Positions 42,584 through 52,200 of a stretch of 64,000 nucleotides of DNA are shown one piece after another. Numbering within the stretch: the first letter of the stretch is position 1; every line of letters begins with the position of its first letter. This DNA is from Brettanomyces bruxellensis (Eukaryota > Ascomycota > Pichiomycetes > Pichiales > Pichiaceae): assembly GCF_011074885.1 (NCBI RefSeq), contig NC_054686.1, forward strand, positions 744,001-808,000. Reading direction: 5' to 3'. Both the position numbers and the translations under genes were made by a program. The notes beneath the pieces are model-generated. The model saw nothing but the letters and a program-made list of their open reading frames with translations. It made no database searches and was not told the DNA's origin.

Positions 42584-43139
42584 GGACAGAGGCTACAGGT
42601 ACGGTTTATAGCAATAAAAGAACAATATTTAGGATATAGAAGAGAAAATAGATGGAAGTTAGTAGTGGATAGCAGAACTGGTTGTAGTATGCAAGTAACT
42701 AGAGTACTAGTAGTAGTGAAGTAATTAGTTGGTGCTATAAGTAATGCTGATGGCAGTAAGTAGTGAGTGTATAATTGAGAGTAGTTGAGGGTATTGTAGC
42801 AGTTACTGTCAAGAGTAGGGGAGTGCGCGGTAACACCTGAATGATGGTAGTATGGCACTAGCGATGCTACTTAGCAGTAATAGCAGTACTAAGTACCTAT
42901 AGCACTAACAATGCTAAGTAATAGCAGTACTAAGTAATTATAGCACTCCTTGGTAGTAGTAATAGTACTAGCAATGCTAAATAATAGCAGTAATAACAGT
43001 ACTAAGCAATTATAGCACTCCTTAGTAACAGTAGAACGCTGGCAATGTCAATACTAAATAGCACTACTAGTAATACAAATAGCATAATAAATTACTTAAT
43101 GCAAACAAGCAGCAATGAGCAAGAGCTCACCAAGCAACA
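42584..43139. repeat. permease/ABC spacer with AGTA-rich repeats
   Basis: From about 42690 to 43090 the sequence is a degenerate array of AGTAGTA, GCAGTACTAAGTA and GCAATGCTAAATA units. A block of about 75-80 bp containing CTAAGTAATTATAGCACTCC is duplicated (about 42932 and 43002). Confidence 0.7.
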
Positions 43140-46100
43140 CTAATTACTCCCCCCTGCTGCAACAAACGCCTCCTTGGCAAGTCTGGCAAGCTCATCAAAC
43201 TCGCCAGTGTCGACGCACATGGACCGGAACTGCGAGTCGTGGTTTTGGATCAAGGCATAGGGAGAATCGAACTCCTTGACCATTCCAGCATCCAAGACCA
43301 AGATACGGTCGTAGTCGATGATAGTCTTGAGTCTGTGTGCAATTGTGATGATGGTGCTGGTGGAAAACTCCTCACGAATGGTGTTCTGGAGCTTTGCATC
43401 GGAATCGTAGTCTATGGAGGCAGTGGCCTCGTCTAGCATCAATATCTTGGGAGATTTGAGCAAGGCCCTGGCCAAACAGACCAACTGCCTCTCACCCTGG
43501 GACAAGTTGGAGCCACCCTCGGCGATCAGGCCGTCCAAGTCGAAAAACTTGTTTTTATTGACACCGGAGTCGGTAACGACACCCCTAGTGCCAGCCAAGA
43601 GCGAGTACTCGGAGTTGGAAATCAAGTTAACCCGGCGGAGCGACTGGTACATGTCTGCGTCCGAGTACTGGCCGTAGATGTCCAAGTTGGACCTCAAGGT
43701 GCCGGCAAACAAGGTTGGGTCCTGTGGGATGATGGTCAAGCCTCTGCGAAGTGGAGAAAGACCAATCGAGCAGATGTCGATGCCATCGATCTTGATGAAG
43801 CCCGAGTCCGGGTCGACAAACCGGAAGAAGGACTGGATGATGGTAGATTTGCCTGCTCCGGTCCGGCCGACGATTCCGATCTTCTCCGCGGCCCGGACAT
43901 CGAAGGAAACCCCATCTAGCACTTTGGGGAGTCCCGGGGCGTACCTGATGGACAAGTCGTGGACCTGGATGTGGCCGTTTTCGGGCCAGGATGCCGGCGG
44001 GTCGTGTTCCGTGTGTGCCGGCGGCTCCTGGTCGGTTCCCTCGATGTACTCCTGGATTCTTTCGACGGAATTCATGTTGATCTCCACCTCAGCGTATGTT
44101 CGCATGAGCCAGAGAGCACTGTCGTTGAAAGTGACGGCGAAAGAGAGAGAGATACCGGCCAGACCAGAGTCGATATTGCGGGCAGCAGCAACTGCCAAGG
44201 CGGCAGAGAGGAAAGAGACTGCAGAACCAATGATGTCGGCCCTCATTGCCAACCAGCGGTTGTTCAACCACACGTAGAAGAAGGGTCGGTTGTTGGTGTC
44301 AATCCGGAGCATGTTCTGGACCATGAACCGGCTCTCATCGCAGTATGCACGGATGGTTGCCACGCCGTTTAGTGTTTCTGTGAAATGCTGGTGGATAGGA
44401 GACCGTGTGATGGATTCGTACCGCTTCAAGTCCCGCGAGAGGTTCAAGTAGTACGTGCCGACCCGCGTGTACAGGATCAGGATGACCACGGCAAACACGA
44501 TGAATGCCGGTGTGATCAACGTGATGACGACGATTGTAGAGATGCAGGATATCAGCATGACCACTGCACCCTCCATGACGGGGCCCAACTCCTGGTCTAT
44601 GCCCTCGATATCCTTCGAGAACCGATTCATGAGCCGTCCCTGCGGTGTGGAGTCGAAAAAGCGGAGCTTGGCACGCAGAACGCGGTCCAATAGAAGCCGG
44701 AACATCTGCCTGGACACCCGGATGTTGCAGAAAAACGTGATGATGATCCTCAGCGAGCCGAGTGCCGAGTACACGGAGCCGATGACCGTGTAGATGGCGA
44801 TATAGTACATGCTGGAGTGGGGGGTGGTGGTGGTGGTGGTGGAGTAGATGTGTACAGAGAGGGGCGAGGCGACGAGGGGGCGGTGCCAGTCGATCGACGC
44901 GACGGAGTGAAGCAGACGCGTCGATTGACGCACGCCGGCAGCAAGCAACGTGTGGACCACCGAAGCGGCGCGTTTCGACTCGGCCATCGACCAGACTCTA
45001 AGCCAGTAGGATTGGAGGACGTAGACGATCTGGGAGCCGACGAAGGCGATGAACAAGAGCAGCCAGGTTCGTTTAGTGCCGAAGAAGTGGAAGTAAGCTT
45101 TATAGACGGAGAGGCTGACGGCACCGTCGGACTTAGTTTCTTCCTCGATGAGTTTTGGGGGGGTGTTTTGTATATTTTGAGTATTCTGTGTAGCTGTATC
45201 AGCTATATCAGTAGCTCCTTTAGCAGCTGTATTAGGTATATCAGTAGCTCCCTTAGCAGCTGTAATAGCTATATCAGCTGCATCAGCCCCATCACCTACA
45301 TCACACCTACTAAGATCAACACACGAGTTAGACCGTGACGCCATAACACTAGAAACAGTCTCATCGTCAAACTCACCGTCCTCCAGAAGCTGGTCAACGG
45401 TGCCCTGGGTTCGAACCCGGCCGTTGTCCATGGCCACAACCCAGGCAGCCTGACGAACAGTGAGAGACACGTTGTGGGAAATCAAGATGCACGTACGGTT
45501 GGCCATGAGCTCCCCCGTGATGCATTGCTCGTAAATGTAGACTGCAGTGTGGGAATCGACGGCAGACAAGCAATCGTCCAAGAGCACGTAGGCAGCCTGG
45601 GAGTACAAGGCCCGGGCCAAGGACACCCGCTGCTTCTGGCCGCCTGATAGCGTGACGCCCTTCTCGCCGACCTCAGTGAGGTCTCCGGCCGGCAATATGG
45701 CGAGGTCCCGGTGGAGGCCGCAGGCCCGGACCACTGCCCGGTAGCGGGCCGCGTCGTAGCGGGCGGCGAAGAGGATGTTGTCCCGCACGGTGCCGTTGAG
45801 CAACCAGGGGGTCTGCGAGCAGTAGGCGACGGACTCGGTGAGCCCGGTGACCGGGTTGGGGCAGAGCTCGTCACGTGGCGTGGAGCCCGGTAGAAACACG
45901 CGGCCCCGGACGAGGTCCATCTCGCCCAAGAGAGCCAATAACAGGGAGCTCTTGCCCGACCCCGTGGGGCCGATGACGACGTTCAATTGGCCGAGCCGGA
46001 AGTCAATGCACAAGTCACGGAGCAGAAAGGTGTTCTTCGAGTGGGAGGACCAGGAGAAAGTGGCGTTCCGGAAGCCGATGACGGGGGAATCGGGACCAGA

Positions 46101-48101
46101 TGCAACATGCGGGCTGAGCTGGGCATACTTGGAGCACTCGGGCTCGTTCAAGAAGGCCTCGATCCGGTCAAGCGACACCTTGGACTGCACGACGTTCGAG
46201 AGCATGTCCGCGAACTGGTCCAAGGGTGCACGCAAGAGGTTGAAGAGCGACAAGGCGGTGAAAGCCACGGGGGTGGTCAATGGCCGGCCGAGAACCACCG
46301 TGTAGCAGTAGAAGGCCACCAAGCACACAGCCGTCGGGGTGACCATCCACACGAAGGAGGCCAGGACCCAGGCGATGCACCTGCTACGCAAGCAGGCCAA
46401 CTCGCGCTCCCGGATGCCCAGGATGTCGTGCTCGAACTTCCGCTCCCACGAGAAGAACTTGATGATGCGGATGCTCTGGAAGGTCTCGTTCAACTTCTGG
46501 ATCCGGGCATCCGTCACCTTCAACATCTCGCTCTGGTACCGGCCGAGCCGCATGCTCAAGTGGTAGTTCACGGGCAGAAGGAGGATGATGGTCAGGGAGC
46601 CCATGAGGGCCGGCCAGCCCATCAACCGGTAGAGCAAGAACACCGCGAACGCCGTCATCACCACCGAGTTCACGAAGTAGTGCAAGTACCCGCACACGCC
46701 GGACACCTTGAAGGCATCCACGGCCATGAGGTTGATGATGGATCCGGTGTCTCTTGATTTTGTGACCGAGGGGTCTTTCTCGTCCTCTCCATCTTTCTCA
46801 TTCTCCTCCTCATTCTCTTCCTCGCTGTCCCCCGTCAGCCGCCGCCGTAACGCCTTCGCGTAGATCTCCCCGATGATGATGGCCTTCATCCGCGTGCACA
46901 CCCGGCGGCCCAAGAAAAGCCCCCGGCCGTCCATCACCGCGGTGGCCACGCCGGACACCAGCATCAGCCCCACGTACAGCCAGGCCATGCTGCCGGGCAC
47001 CGCATCCGGTGACTCCACGTACTCCAAGATCCGCTTCAACAAAACAGACGGCACGAAAACCACAAACGCCTCCGCCGACGTCAACAGGGCCTGCCACAGC
47101 AAGTAGTACTTGAACTGGTTGAACAAGTCGAGTGCGAACCGGTGGTACCTCACCGTCTCGTGGAACCTCTTCAACACGGGGTACGCGTAATCGTCGAATC
47201 GCAACCCCCACACGTCATTCATGGAGATGGGCCTCCGGTTGGCCACGAAGATCATGCGGTCGATCCACGCGTACGTGGCGATGCTGAAGAAGCACGAGTG
47301 CACCTCGGGCGAGGGTTCCACACCTTGCTCCTCCAGGACGACCGCCGGCCGGTCGCTGAACCGGCACGTGCCACTGTTCACCGCCAACGCCGTGTCCACC
47401 GCGTACTGCACCGCGTACCACGCCCTCGCCCGGCCGTTCACCGCGTGGCCCAGCACCGCGCTCCGGAAAAGAGCCGTCGAGACCACCCAGCCCGCCTGGT
47501 ACAGCACAAACGTGATCCACCACAAGTCCGGCACCCGCCGGCTCACCCCGCGTGACACGTGCACCAGCCGGGCCGACGTCACCGCCAAAATGAACACCCA
47601 GTACGCCGTGCCCACGTACAACGCCCCGCGGTACGCCTGCCACTCCCGGGCCACCACGGGGTCCACCACCGCCGCCATCTGCAGCCCCACCCGGGCCACC
47701 ACGAGCACCTCGTCCACCACCACCTTCGCCCGCTCCCACCGGCCCCGGAACACCACCCGCCGGCTGCCCATCGGCTGCCCGTCCTCCCGGTACGGCCGGA
47801 TTTTGCTCATGTCGAAGTGTTTCTGCGAGGCCGTCAACTTTTTACTTTCTTCTTCTTCTTCTTCTTCTTCCTCCTCCCCGGTATACCCCGGCTGCACCGC
47901 CGACTCCCCCACGAGCGGCTCCTCCTCCGTGCCAACCTTCACCGGGTGCCCGGTCTTCCTCCTCGCACACCGCACCGTCTCCACCGCCAAAACTGCCACC
48001 GCCACCGCCAAAAACGCCCCGTAAACGTACTGCTCGATGTACACGTGCCGGGCACATGGCGTGAAGTCGTCCCAGACCCACACTGCTGAGCAGTTGTGCA
48101 T
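43140..48101 (-). CDS. YBT1: ABCC-type vacuolar ABC transporter, Ybt1/Vmr1-like
   Basis: Full-length MRP-type pump of 1653 aa (S. cerevisiae Ybt1 1661). An N-terminal TMD0-like region (about 1-240) is followed by the first membrane domain and NBD1 with Walker A GPTGSGKSS near 709 and LSGGQKQR. A repetitive linker near 935-980 (AAKGATDI/P repeats) leads to the second membrane domain and NBD2 with GRTGAGKST near 1411 and LSQGERQ. The end, SIDYDSDAKLQNTIREEF then KEFDSPYALI and FDELARLAKEAF, matches Ybt1 rather than Ycf1 or Bpt1. Relatives carry bile acids, phosphatidylcholine products or drugs into the vacuole. The 5' half is extremely GC-rich: one 60-base sample (47701-47760) has 44 G/C against 34 at 43201-43260. 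A Glu10 run is coded by GAA/GAG repeats near 47850. Confidence 0.85.
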   Translation of the reverse strand: MHNCSAVWVWDDFTPCARHVYIEQYVYGAFLAVAVAVLAVETVRCARRKTGHPVKVGTEEEPLVGESAVQPGYTGEEEEEEEEEESKKLTASQKHFDMSKIRPYREDGQPMGSRRVVFRGRWERAKVVVDEVLVVARVGLQMAAVVDPVVAREWQAYRGALYVGTAYWVFILAVTSARLVHVSRGVSRRVPDLWWITFVLYQAGWVVSTALFRSAVLGHAVNGRARAWYAVQYAVDTALAVNSGTCRFSDRPAVVLEEQGVEPSPEVHSCFFSIATYAWIDRMIFVANRRPISMNDVWGLRFDDYAYPVLKRFHETVRYHRFALDLFNQFKYYLLWQALLTSAEAFVVFVPSVLLKRILEYVESPDAVPGSMAWLYVGLMLVSGVATAVMDGRGLFLGRRVCTRMKAIIIGEIYAKALRRRLTGDSEEENEEENEKDGEDEKDPSVTKSRDTGSIINLMAVDAFKVSGVCGYLHYFVNSVVMTAFAVFLLYRLMGWPALMGSLTIILLLPVNYHLSMRLGRYQSEMLKVTDARIQKLNETFQSIRIIKFFSWERKFEHDILGIRERELACLRSRCIAWVLASFVWMVTPTAVCLVAFYCYTVVLGRPLTTPVAFTALSLFNLLRAPLDQFADMLSNVVQSKVSLDRIEAFLNEPECSKYAQLSPHVASGPDSPVIGFRNATFSWSSHSKNTFLLRDLCIDFRLGQLNVVIGPTGSGKSSLLLALLGEMDLVRGRVFLPGSTPRDELCPNPVTGLTESVAYCSQTPWLLNGTVRDNILFAARYDAARYRAVVRACGLHRDLAILPAGDLTEVGEKGVTLSGGQKQRVSLARALYSQAAYVLLDDCLSAVDSHTAVYIYEQCITGELMANRTCILISHNVSLTVRQAAWVVAMDNGRVRTQGTVDQLLEDGEFDDETVSSVMASRSNSCVDLSRCDVGDGADAADIAITAAKGATDIPNTAAKGATDIADTATQNTQNIQNTPPKLIEEETKSDGAVSLSVYKAYFHFFGTKRTWLLLFIAFVGSQIVYVLQSYWLRVWSMAESKRAASVVHTLLAAGVRQSTRLLHSVASIDWHRPLVASPLSVHIYSTTTTTTPHSSMYYIAIYTVIGSVYSALGSLRIIITFFCNIRVSRQMFRLLLDRVLRAKLRFFDSTPQGRLMNRFSKDIEGIDQELGPVMEGAVVMLISCISTIVVITLITPAFIVFAVVILILYTRVGTYYLNLSRDLKRYESITRSPIHQHFTETLNGVATIRAYCDESRFMVQNMLRIDTNNRPFFYVWLNNRWLAMRADIIGSAVSFLSAALAVAAARNIDSGLAGISLSFAVTFNDSALWLMRTYAEVEINMNSVERIQEYIEGTDQEPPAHTEHDPPASWPENGHIQVHDLSIRYAPGLPKVLDGVSFDVRAAEKIGIVGRTGAGKSTIIQSFFRFVDPDSGFIKIDGIDICSIGLSPLRRGLTIIPQDPTLFAGTLRSNLDIYGQYSDADMYQSLRRVNLISNSEYSLLAGTRGVVTDSGVNKNKFFDLDGLIAEGGSNLSQGERQLVCLARALLKSPKILMLDEATASIDYDSDAKLQNTIREEFSTSTIITIAHRLKTIIDYDRILVLDAGMVKEFDSPYALIQNHDSQFRSMCVDTGEFDELARLAKEAFVAAGGSN

Positions 48102-48600
48102 GTTGGTACTATGTGGTATGATATATATCTATGTCTGATACTTAAGATGTATACTTAAGATGTTGATATCCAATACCTGATACCTAATGTCTGATATCAA
48201 ATGTATGATACCTGAGATGTTGATAGTTAAGGTACGTGCTATCTAAGATGTATACTTAAGATGTATACTTAAGATGTATACTTAAGATGTTGATATCCAA
48301 TGTCTGGTACTTAATGCCTGATATCTAATGCCTAATATCTAATGTATAATACCTAATGTATGATATCTAAGATGTTGATACCTAATGTATGATACCTAAT
48401 GTATGATACCTAAGATGTATACCTAAGATGGATACCTATGATGTATACCTATGATGTATACCTATAATGGATACCTATGATGTATACCTAAGATGTGTAC
48501 CTAAGATGTTGCTATCTAATGTCTGATATCCAATGCCTGATGCCTAATTCCTAATACCAATACCAAATACTTAATGCCTGCACTTATGTGTCCGCTTCTT
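48102..48600. repeat. degenerate minisatellite upstream of the ABC transporter
   Basis: Nearly 450 bp of irregular units of about 10-15 bp, variants of GATACCTAATGT, GATGTATACTTAA and GATACCTAAGATGT. AT-rich and abutting the start of a very GC-rich gene. It would lie in the promoter or leader of that gene. Confidence 0.8.
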
Positions 48601-48963
48601 CCTCCACATCTCACCTTCCAAGATAGTGAAAAAATTCCAAGAAAAAACGGTGCCCCCCATTGTCTGCAGAAACAACATAAAAATTTTAAAAATTAAAGAA
48701 ATTAAAATTTGAAGGTAAACTTACGACGAGCGAGGAGGCTTGCCGAAAACAGCCACACCCAGCAATGCCCTGATAAGGAATAGCCACAGCCAATCTGGCT
48801 ATTATCAGGACCACCAGCCGCATCCATTGTTACCAAATGCCGCACTCCCGAATGGACACGCATACATCAAAATATTTACTACTCATCTACTAAACGCATC
48901 TGATTACTTTATCTCTTATTTGCTAAGCAAGATACACAAAATAACTACTCCCAGACCCTTTCC
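48601..48963. other. spacer between the minisatellite and RPL2
   Basis: 363 bp, no gene supported. It should contain the RPL2 3' UTR at its right end. Confidence 0.5.
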
Positions 48964-50059
48964 TTACTCCTCAAGAGCCTTCTCCTTAGAACCTCTGAGC
49001 AAACCGGTTCTTCTGGCTGCAATCAAACCAACCTTCTGACCGGCAACGGCACGTCTACCAATGGTAGATGGTGCACCAATATGCTGATGGTTACCACCAC
49101 CGTGTGGGTGATCCACAGGGTTCATGGCAACACCTCTGTTCTTTGGCCACGAGTTTCTCTTCACTCTGTACTTGTAGAAGGCTCTTCCTGCCTTCAACAT
49201 TGGCTTGTCGATTCTACCTCCACCGGCAACGATACCGATGACACCTCTGGCATCCGAAGAGATCACCTTCTTGGCTCCTGAAGGAAGCTTGACTCTGGTC
49301 TTGTTCTCATCTGGGTTGTGGCCAACGATGATAACGTAGTTTCCAGAGGTTCTTCCCAAGGCACCTCTGTCTCCAATCTTCTCCTCAACGTTGGAGGCAA
49401 TTGTACCTTCTGGCATTGCACCCAAAGGAAGCACGTTTCCAACATTCAAAGTGGCCTTCTTACCACAGTAGATGAACTGTCCCGTGTACACACCCTCGTT
49501 GGCAATGAATGTCTCTTCTCTGAGCTTGTACTTGTATGGGTCTCTGAACGAAACCTTGGCCAAAGGTGCTCCTCTACCTGGGTCGTGGATAATCTGCTTC
49601 ACAACACCTCTGATGTATCCGTGTCTCTCGGCGTAATCCAAGTTTCTCAACTTGGCGGCTCCCTTTCTCAACCTTGTGTGAGAGGTGAAGATGGATCCTG
49701 CACCTTTTCTCTGGTTTCTGATAACTCTACCTGTGAAATTGCCGAATTATGTTAGTATTCCTGCTTGTGCGATATCTTAATGTGTCTTTGTGTGAATTTA
49801 TCCTCTCCAAGTTAATCAATGTGATGTCTGATCTTCAATAATTCTGTACTTCCAAACTGAATACTGTGAACAATACCGCCCCCTTCTGCTTTCCACTCTT
49901 CGTTCATCCCTTTCCTATCCCATCCATCTTTCCCATTGCAATCTCTCCCATCTCATTCTTACCCACCCTCTACATTATTCAAATTCACACTTCAAATTAC
50001 CTCACTGTGGCCGCCATCGTGTTCAGACAACACGACCCCCTCTTTTGTAACATACCCAT
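48964..50059 (-). CDS. RPL2: 60S ribosomal protein L2 (uL2), two exons
   Basis: Large-subunit protein close to the peptidyl-transferase centre. Exon 2 (49730-48964) encodes almost everything. Exon 1 is just ATGG at 50059-50056, followed by GTATGT. The joined start reads [20 protein letters not shown], the expected family N-terminus, which the unspliced frame lacks. The 256 aa product compares with 254 in S. cerevisiae. Key motif [12 protein letters not shown], with the histidine near the active site, is intact. The 325-nt intron has a TACTAAC branch near 49755 and a CACAG 3' site. S. cerevisiae RPL2A also has an early intron, to my recollection. Confidence 0.95.
49731..50055 (-). other. RPL2 intron (325 nt)
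   Basis: GTATGT at the 5' end, TACTAAC about 25 nt before the CACAG 3' end. The sense strand is purine-rich in the middle. I looked for C/D and H/ACA snoRNA boxes and found none convincing. Confidence 0.9.
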
Positions 50060-50691
50060 TATGAATTAGTGCACAAAGTAACTCGATGAACAAGATGAAC
50101 TTTACTCTACCAAACCTTTAGAGCTTGAAAGTGGTACCCTTTGACCTTGAATCTTTTCACGGCTCTTACACAATACTCGCGCTGAAAAAAATATCCCTAA
50201 AAAAATAGAGAAAAATTACTGCCGAGGGCAGGGAAAAATAAAAAAATCAAAAAAAAAAAATAAAAAATCTTAGCTTCGTTTTCGCTCTGCGTAAGTTCCC
50301 ACCAACGTCGCTCATTAATGCTTCGGGACAACTCGCGCGAAATTCCAAGACTCCCACGGCAGCTAAATCAGCTCAATCGGAAGGTGCGAGGTGTGGTTGA
50401 AAAAAAAGTATCTATAATTCCTGCACTAAAGCACCCCTCCCCTGCCGATCAGTGCTAGCCGAAATAATTACACTACTTTTACAATTCACGCTGTTCCGAT
50501 CTCTATCGATCAAATTAATACACACAGTTATATTAAAACTGTTGAAGGCCGATTCAGGCCCGACTAGAAAAGATTGGTGGCATTGCAACCAAAAGAAGAA
50601 GTGGTGCTGGACAAGATGAATAAAGAACCATTTTCAGTGGTTTCTTCAAAGTAAACAGGTTATGTTGTATATTACCCTCCAGACTTTGACC
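50060..50691. promoter_or_regulatory. RPL2 upstream region and 3' end of the RRM gene
   Basis: A-rich blocks at about 50185-50270 are typical of yeast ribosomal-protein promoters. No perfect Rap1 or Tbf1 site was recognised. No gene seen. Confidence 0.4.
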
Positions 50692-52200
50692 TCAATCCTC
50701 CTCCTTCTTTGTTTCTTGCTCATCTTTATCCGTTTTTGGCATGCTATCTCTGTCCTCCTGCTTCTTTTCTCGTTCCCCATGCATCTTATCGGATGCCGAA
50801 TCTATAGCAACCGTCACATTCAACGGTTTCCCGCGGAACTCAACACCGTTCAATTTCTCGATCGCATTCTTCTGCTTTTCCTCGTTGGCGAATCGCACAA
50901 ACGCGATTCCTTTATTCTGTATCGGGATGTTTTGTAACTTGAATCTCTCGTACAAATACTTTGGAAGCGTCTTTCTGGGCACACGAATCCATTGCGGCTC
51001 TAAATCCTTGAAGAATTCCCTCAAATCGTTCACTGTCACGTTTCTATCAAGGTTCCCCACAAAAATTGTCGTTTTTGAAGGGGTTCCTTCCTGCAGTTTG
51101 CGAATTTTCTCCTCCTTAGTTTTTCGCTGTCTTCTGTACGGCTGATTGTACCTTGCTTCCATGCCTAGAGGACCTGTTCCAACCTGCATCATCTTCATAT
51201 CGAGATTCAGCATTCCAACGTCTTCTCTTGGCTCACCTTCCTTTTTCGCATGTTCCGTGCCATTTTCGGCATCATCTTGCTCGTTTTCGTCGCTTTTTGC
51301 CCCCTCATCACTCTCATTCGGGGCATCTTCGTCTGCGTTTAAGGAATTTTCACGATGCAAATCCTCATCTTTTCCGGAATGCTTCTCTGCCTCTTTTTCA
51401 GCATATTCCCCCCTGTATCCGGCACCAAATGCCATAACTGGTGGACCGTAAAACCTACCCATCAGCTGTGGCGTGGGCTGTGGCGCAACTCCCGGATAAT
51501 AGTAGCTTCCTGCTGCCTGCGGGTAGTAAACATTATTGTACATTCCTTCGGGACCTCCCGGTGAGGAAATTCGCAAATCTCCTATTTCGGGTGCACCGCC
51601 CGGCATATAGCCGTACCTGTAGAAGCTTCCGTACCCACCGCCATATCCGTTAAAGGAGTAGAAGTTCCCGCGATTTCCGCCGTTTGCATAATTGTAATTA
51701 TTGTGCCGATTCCTGTTTCTGGATTGTGGAATTGCAGCTTTTGCGTAAATCTCCCTCTCGCTGATCTTCTTACCTGTAATCTCTTCAATTGCACGTGTAG
51801 CATCTTCTGCCGAGGTGTATGTAATAAATCCGTAACCCTTGGATTGAATCACCGGTTGGCTCATAAAACGGTTGAAAAACGTCTTTTTCGGGATTTCAAC
51901 CGAGATAATCTTCAAATCTGGCGTCAATTCACGCACCTGGTCCTCTGTAACCGAGTATGGGAGATTTCCAACGAAAACTCGGTCCGGAATTATATCTTGC
52001 ACCTCTTCCTGTTGGGTTGATGATCCACCAACCTCTGAATCCTCGCTCCCAGCTTTATCCGGCAAGGTCTTGGCCACCTCTTTTTCGCCAGCTTCAGTAA
52101 TTGAACTGCTGTCCGAATTTGTGGCATGCTCTTCTTTCCCCACCGTAGCATTAGAATCTATTGATGAGGATGAATCCTCCGCCTGTAAAACTGTAGCCAT
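50692..52200 (-). CDS. two-RRM RNA-binding protein, Sbp1/Rnp1-like layout
   Basis: The 502 aa protein has a Ser/Glu-rich N-terminus (1-70) and RRM1 at about 73-160 (RVFVGNLPYSV, KGYGFITYTS). A Gly/Tyr/Asn-rich middle (about 165-270) and an acidic stretch (about 275-330) come next. RRM2 lies at about 378-470 (TTIFVGNLDRNV, KGIAFVRFAN), with a Lys/Glu tail. RRM, glycine-rich spacer, RRM and acidic tail recalls yeast Sbp1, a translation repressor and decapping promoter. However, the middle lacks the dense RGG repeats of Sbp1, so orthology is uncertain. Cytoplasmic mRNA binding is the likely role. Start ATG at 52200. Confidence 0.75.
   Translation of the reverse strand: MATVLQAEDSSSSIDSNATVGKEEHATNSDSSSITEAGEKEVAKTLPDKAGSEDSEVGGSSTQQEEVQDIIPDRVFVGNLPYSVTEDQVRELTPDLKIISVEIPKKTFFNRFMSQPVIQSKGYGFITYTSAEDATRAIEEITGKKISEREIYAKAAIPQSRNRNRHNNYNYANGGNRGNFYSFNGYGGGYGSFYRYGYMPGGAPEIGDLRISSPGGPEGMYNNVYYPQAAGSYYYPGVAPQPTPQLMGRFYGPPVMAFGAGYRGEYAEKEAEKHSGKDEDLHRENSLNADEDAPNESDEGAKSDENEQDDAENGTEHAKKEGEPREDVGMLNLDMKMMQVGTGPLGMEARYNQPYRRQRKTKEEKIRKLQEGTPSKTTIFVGNLDRNVTVNDLREFFKDLEPQWIRVPRKTLPKYLYERFKLQNIPIQNKGIAFVRFANEEKQKNAIEKLNGVEFRGKPLNVTVAIDSASDKMHGEREKKQEDRDSMPKTDKDEQETKKEED

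Noticed and set aside
45482..48089. Many long frames on both strands overlapping the ABC transporter
   Set aside because: High GC removes stop codons in all frames; Pro/Arg/Gly/His-rich translations without domains mark them as shadows.
49731..50055. snoRNA within the RPL2 intron
   Set aside because: No box C with matching box D and no H/ACA fold found by eye.
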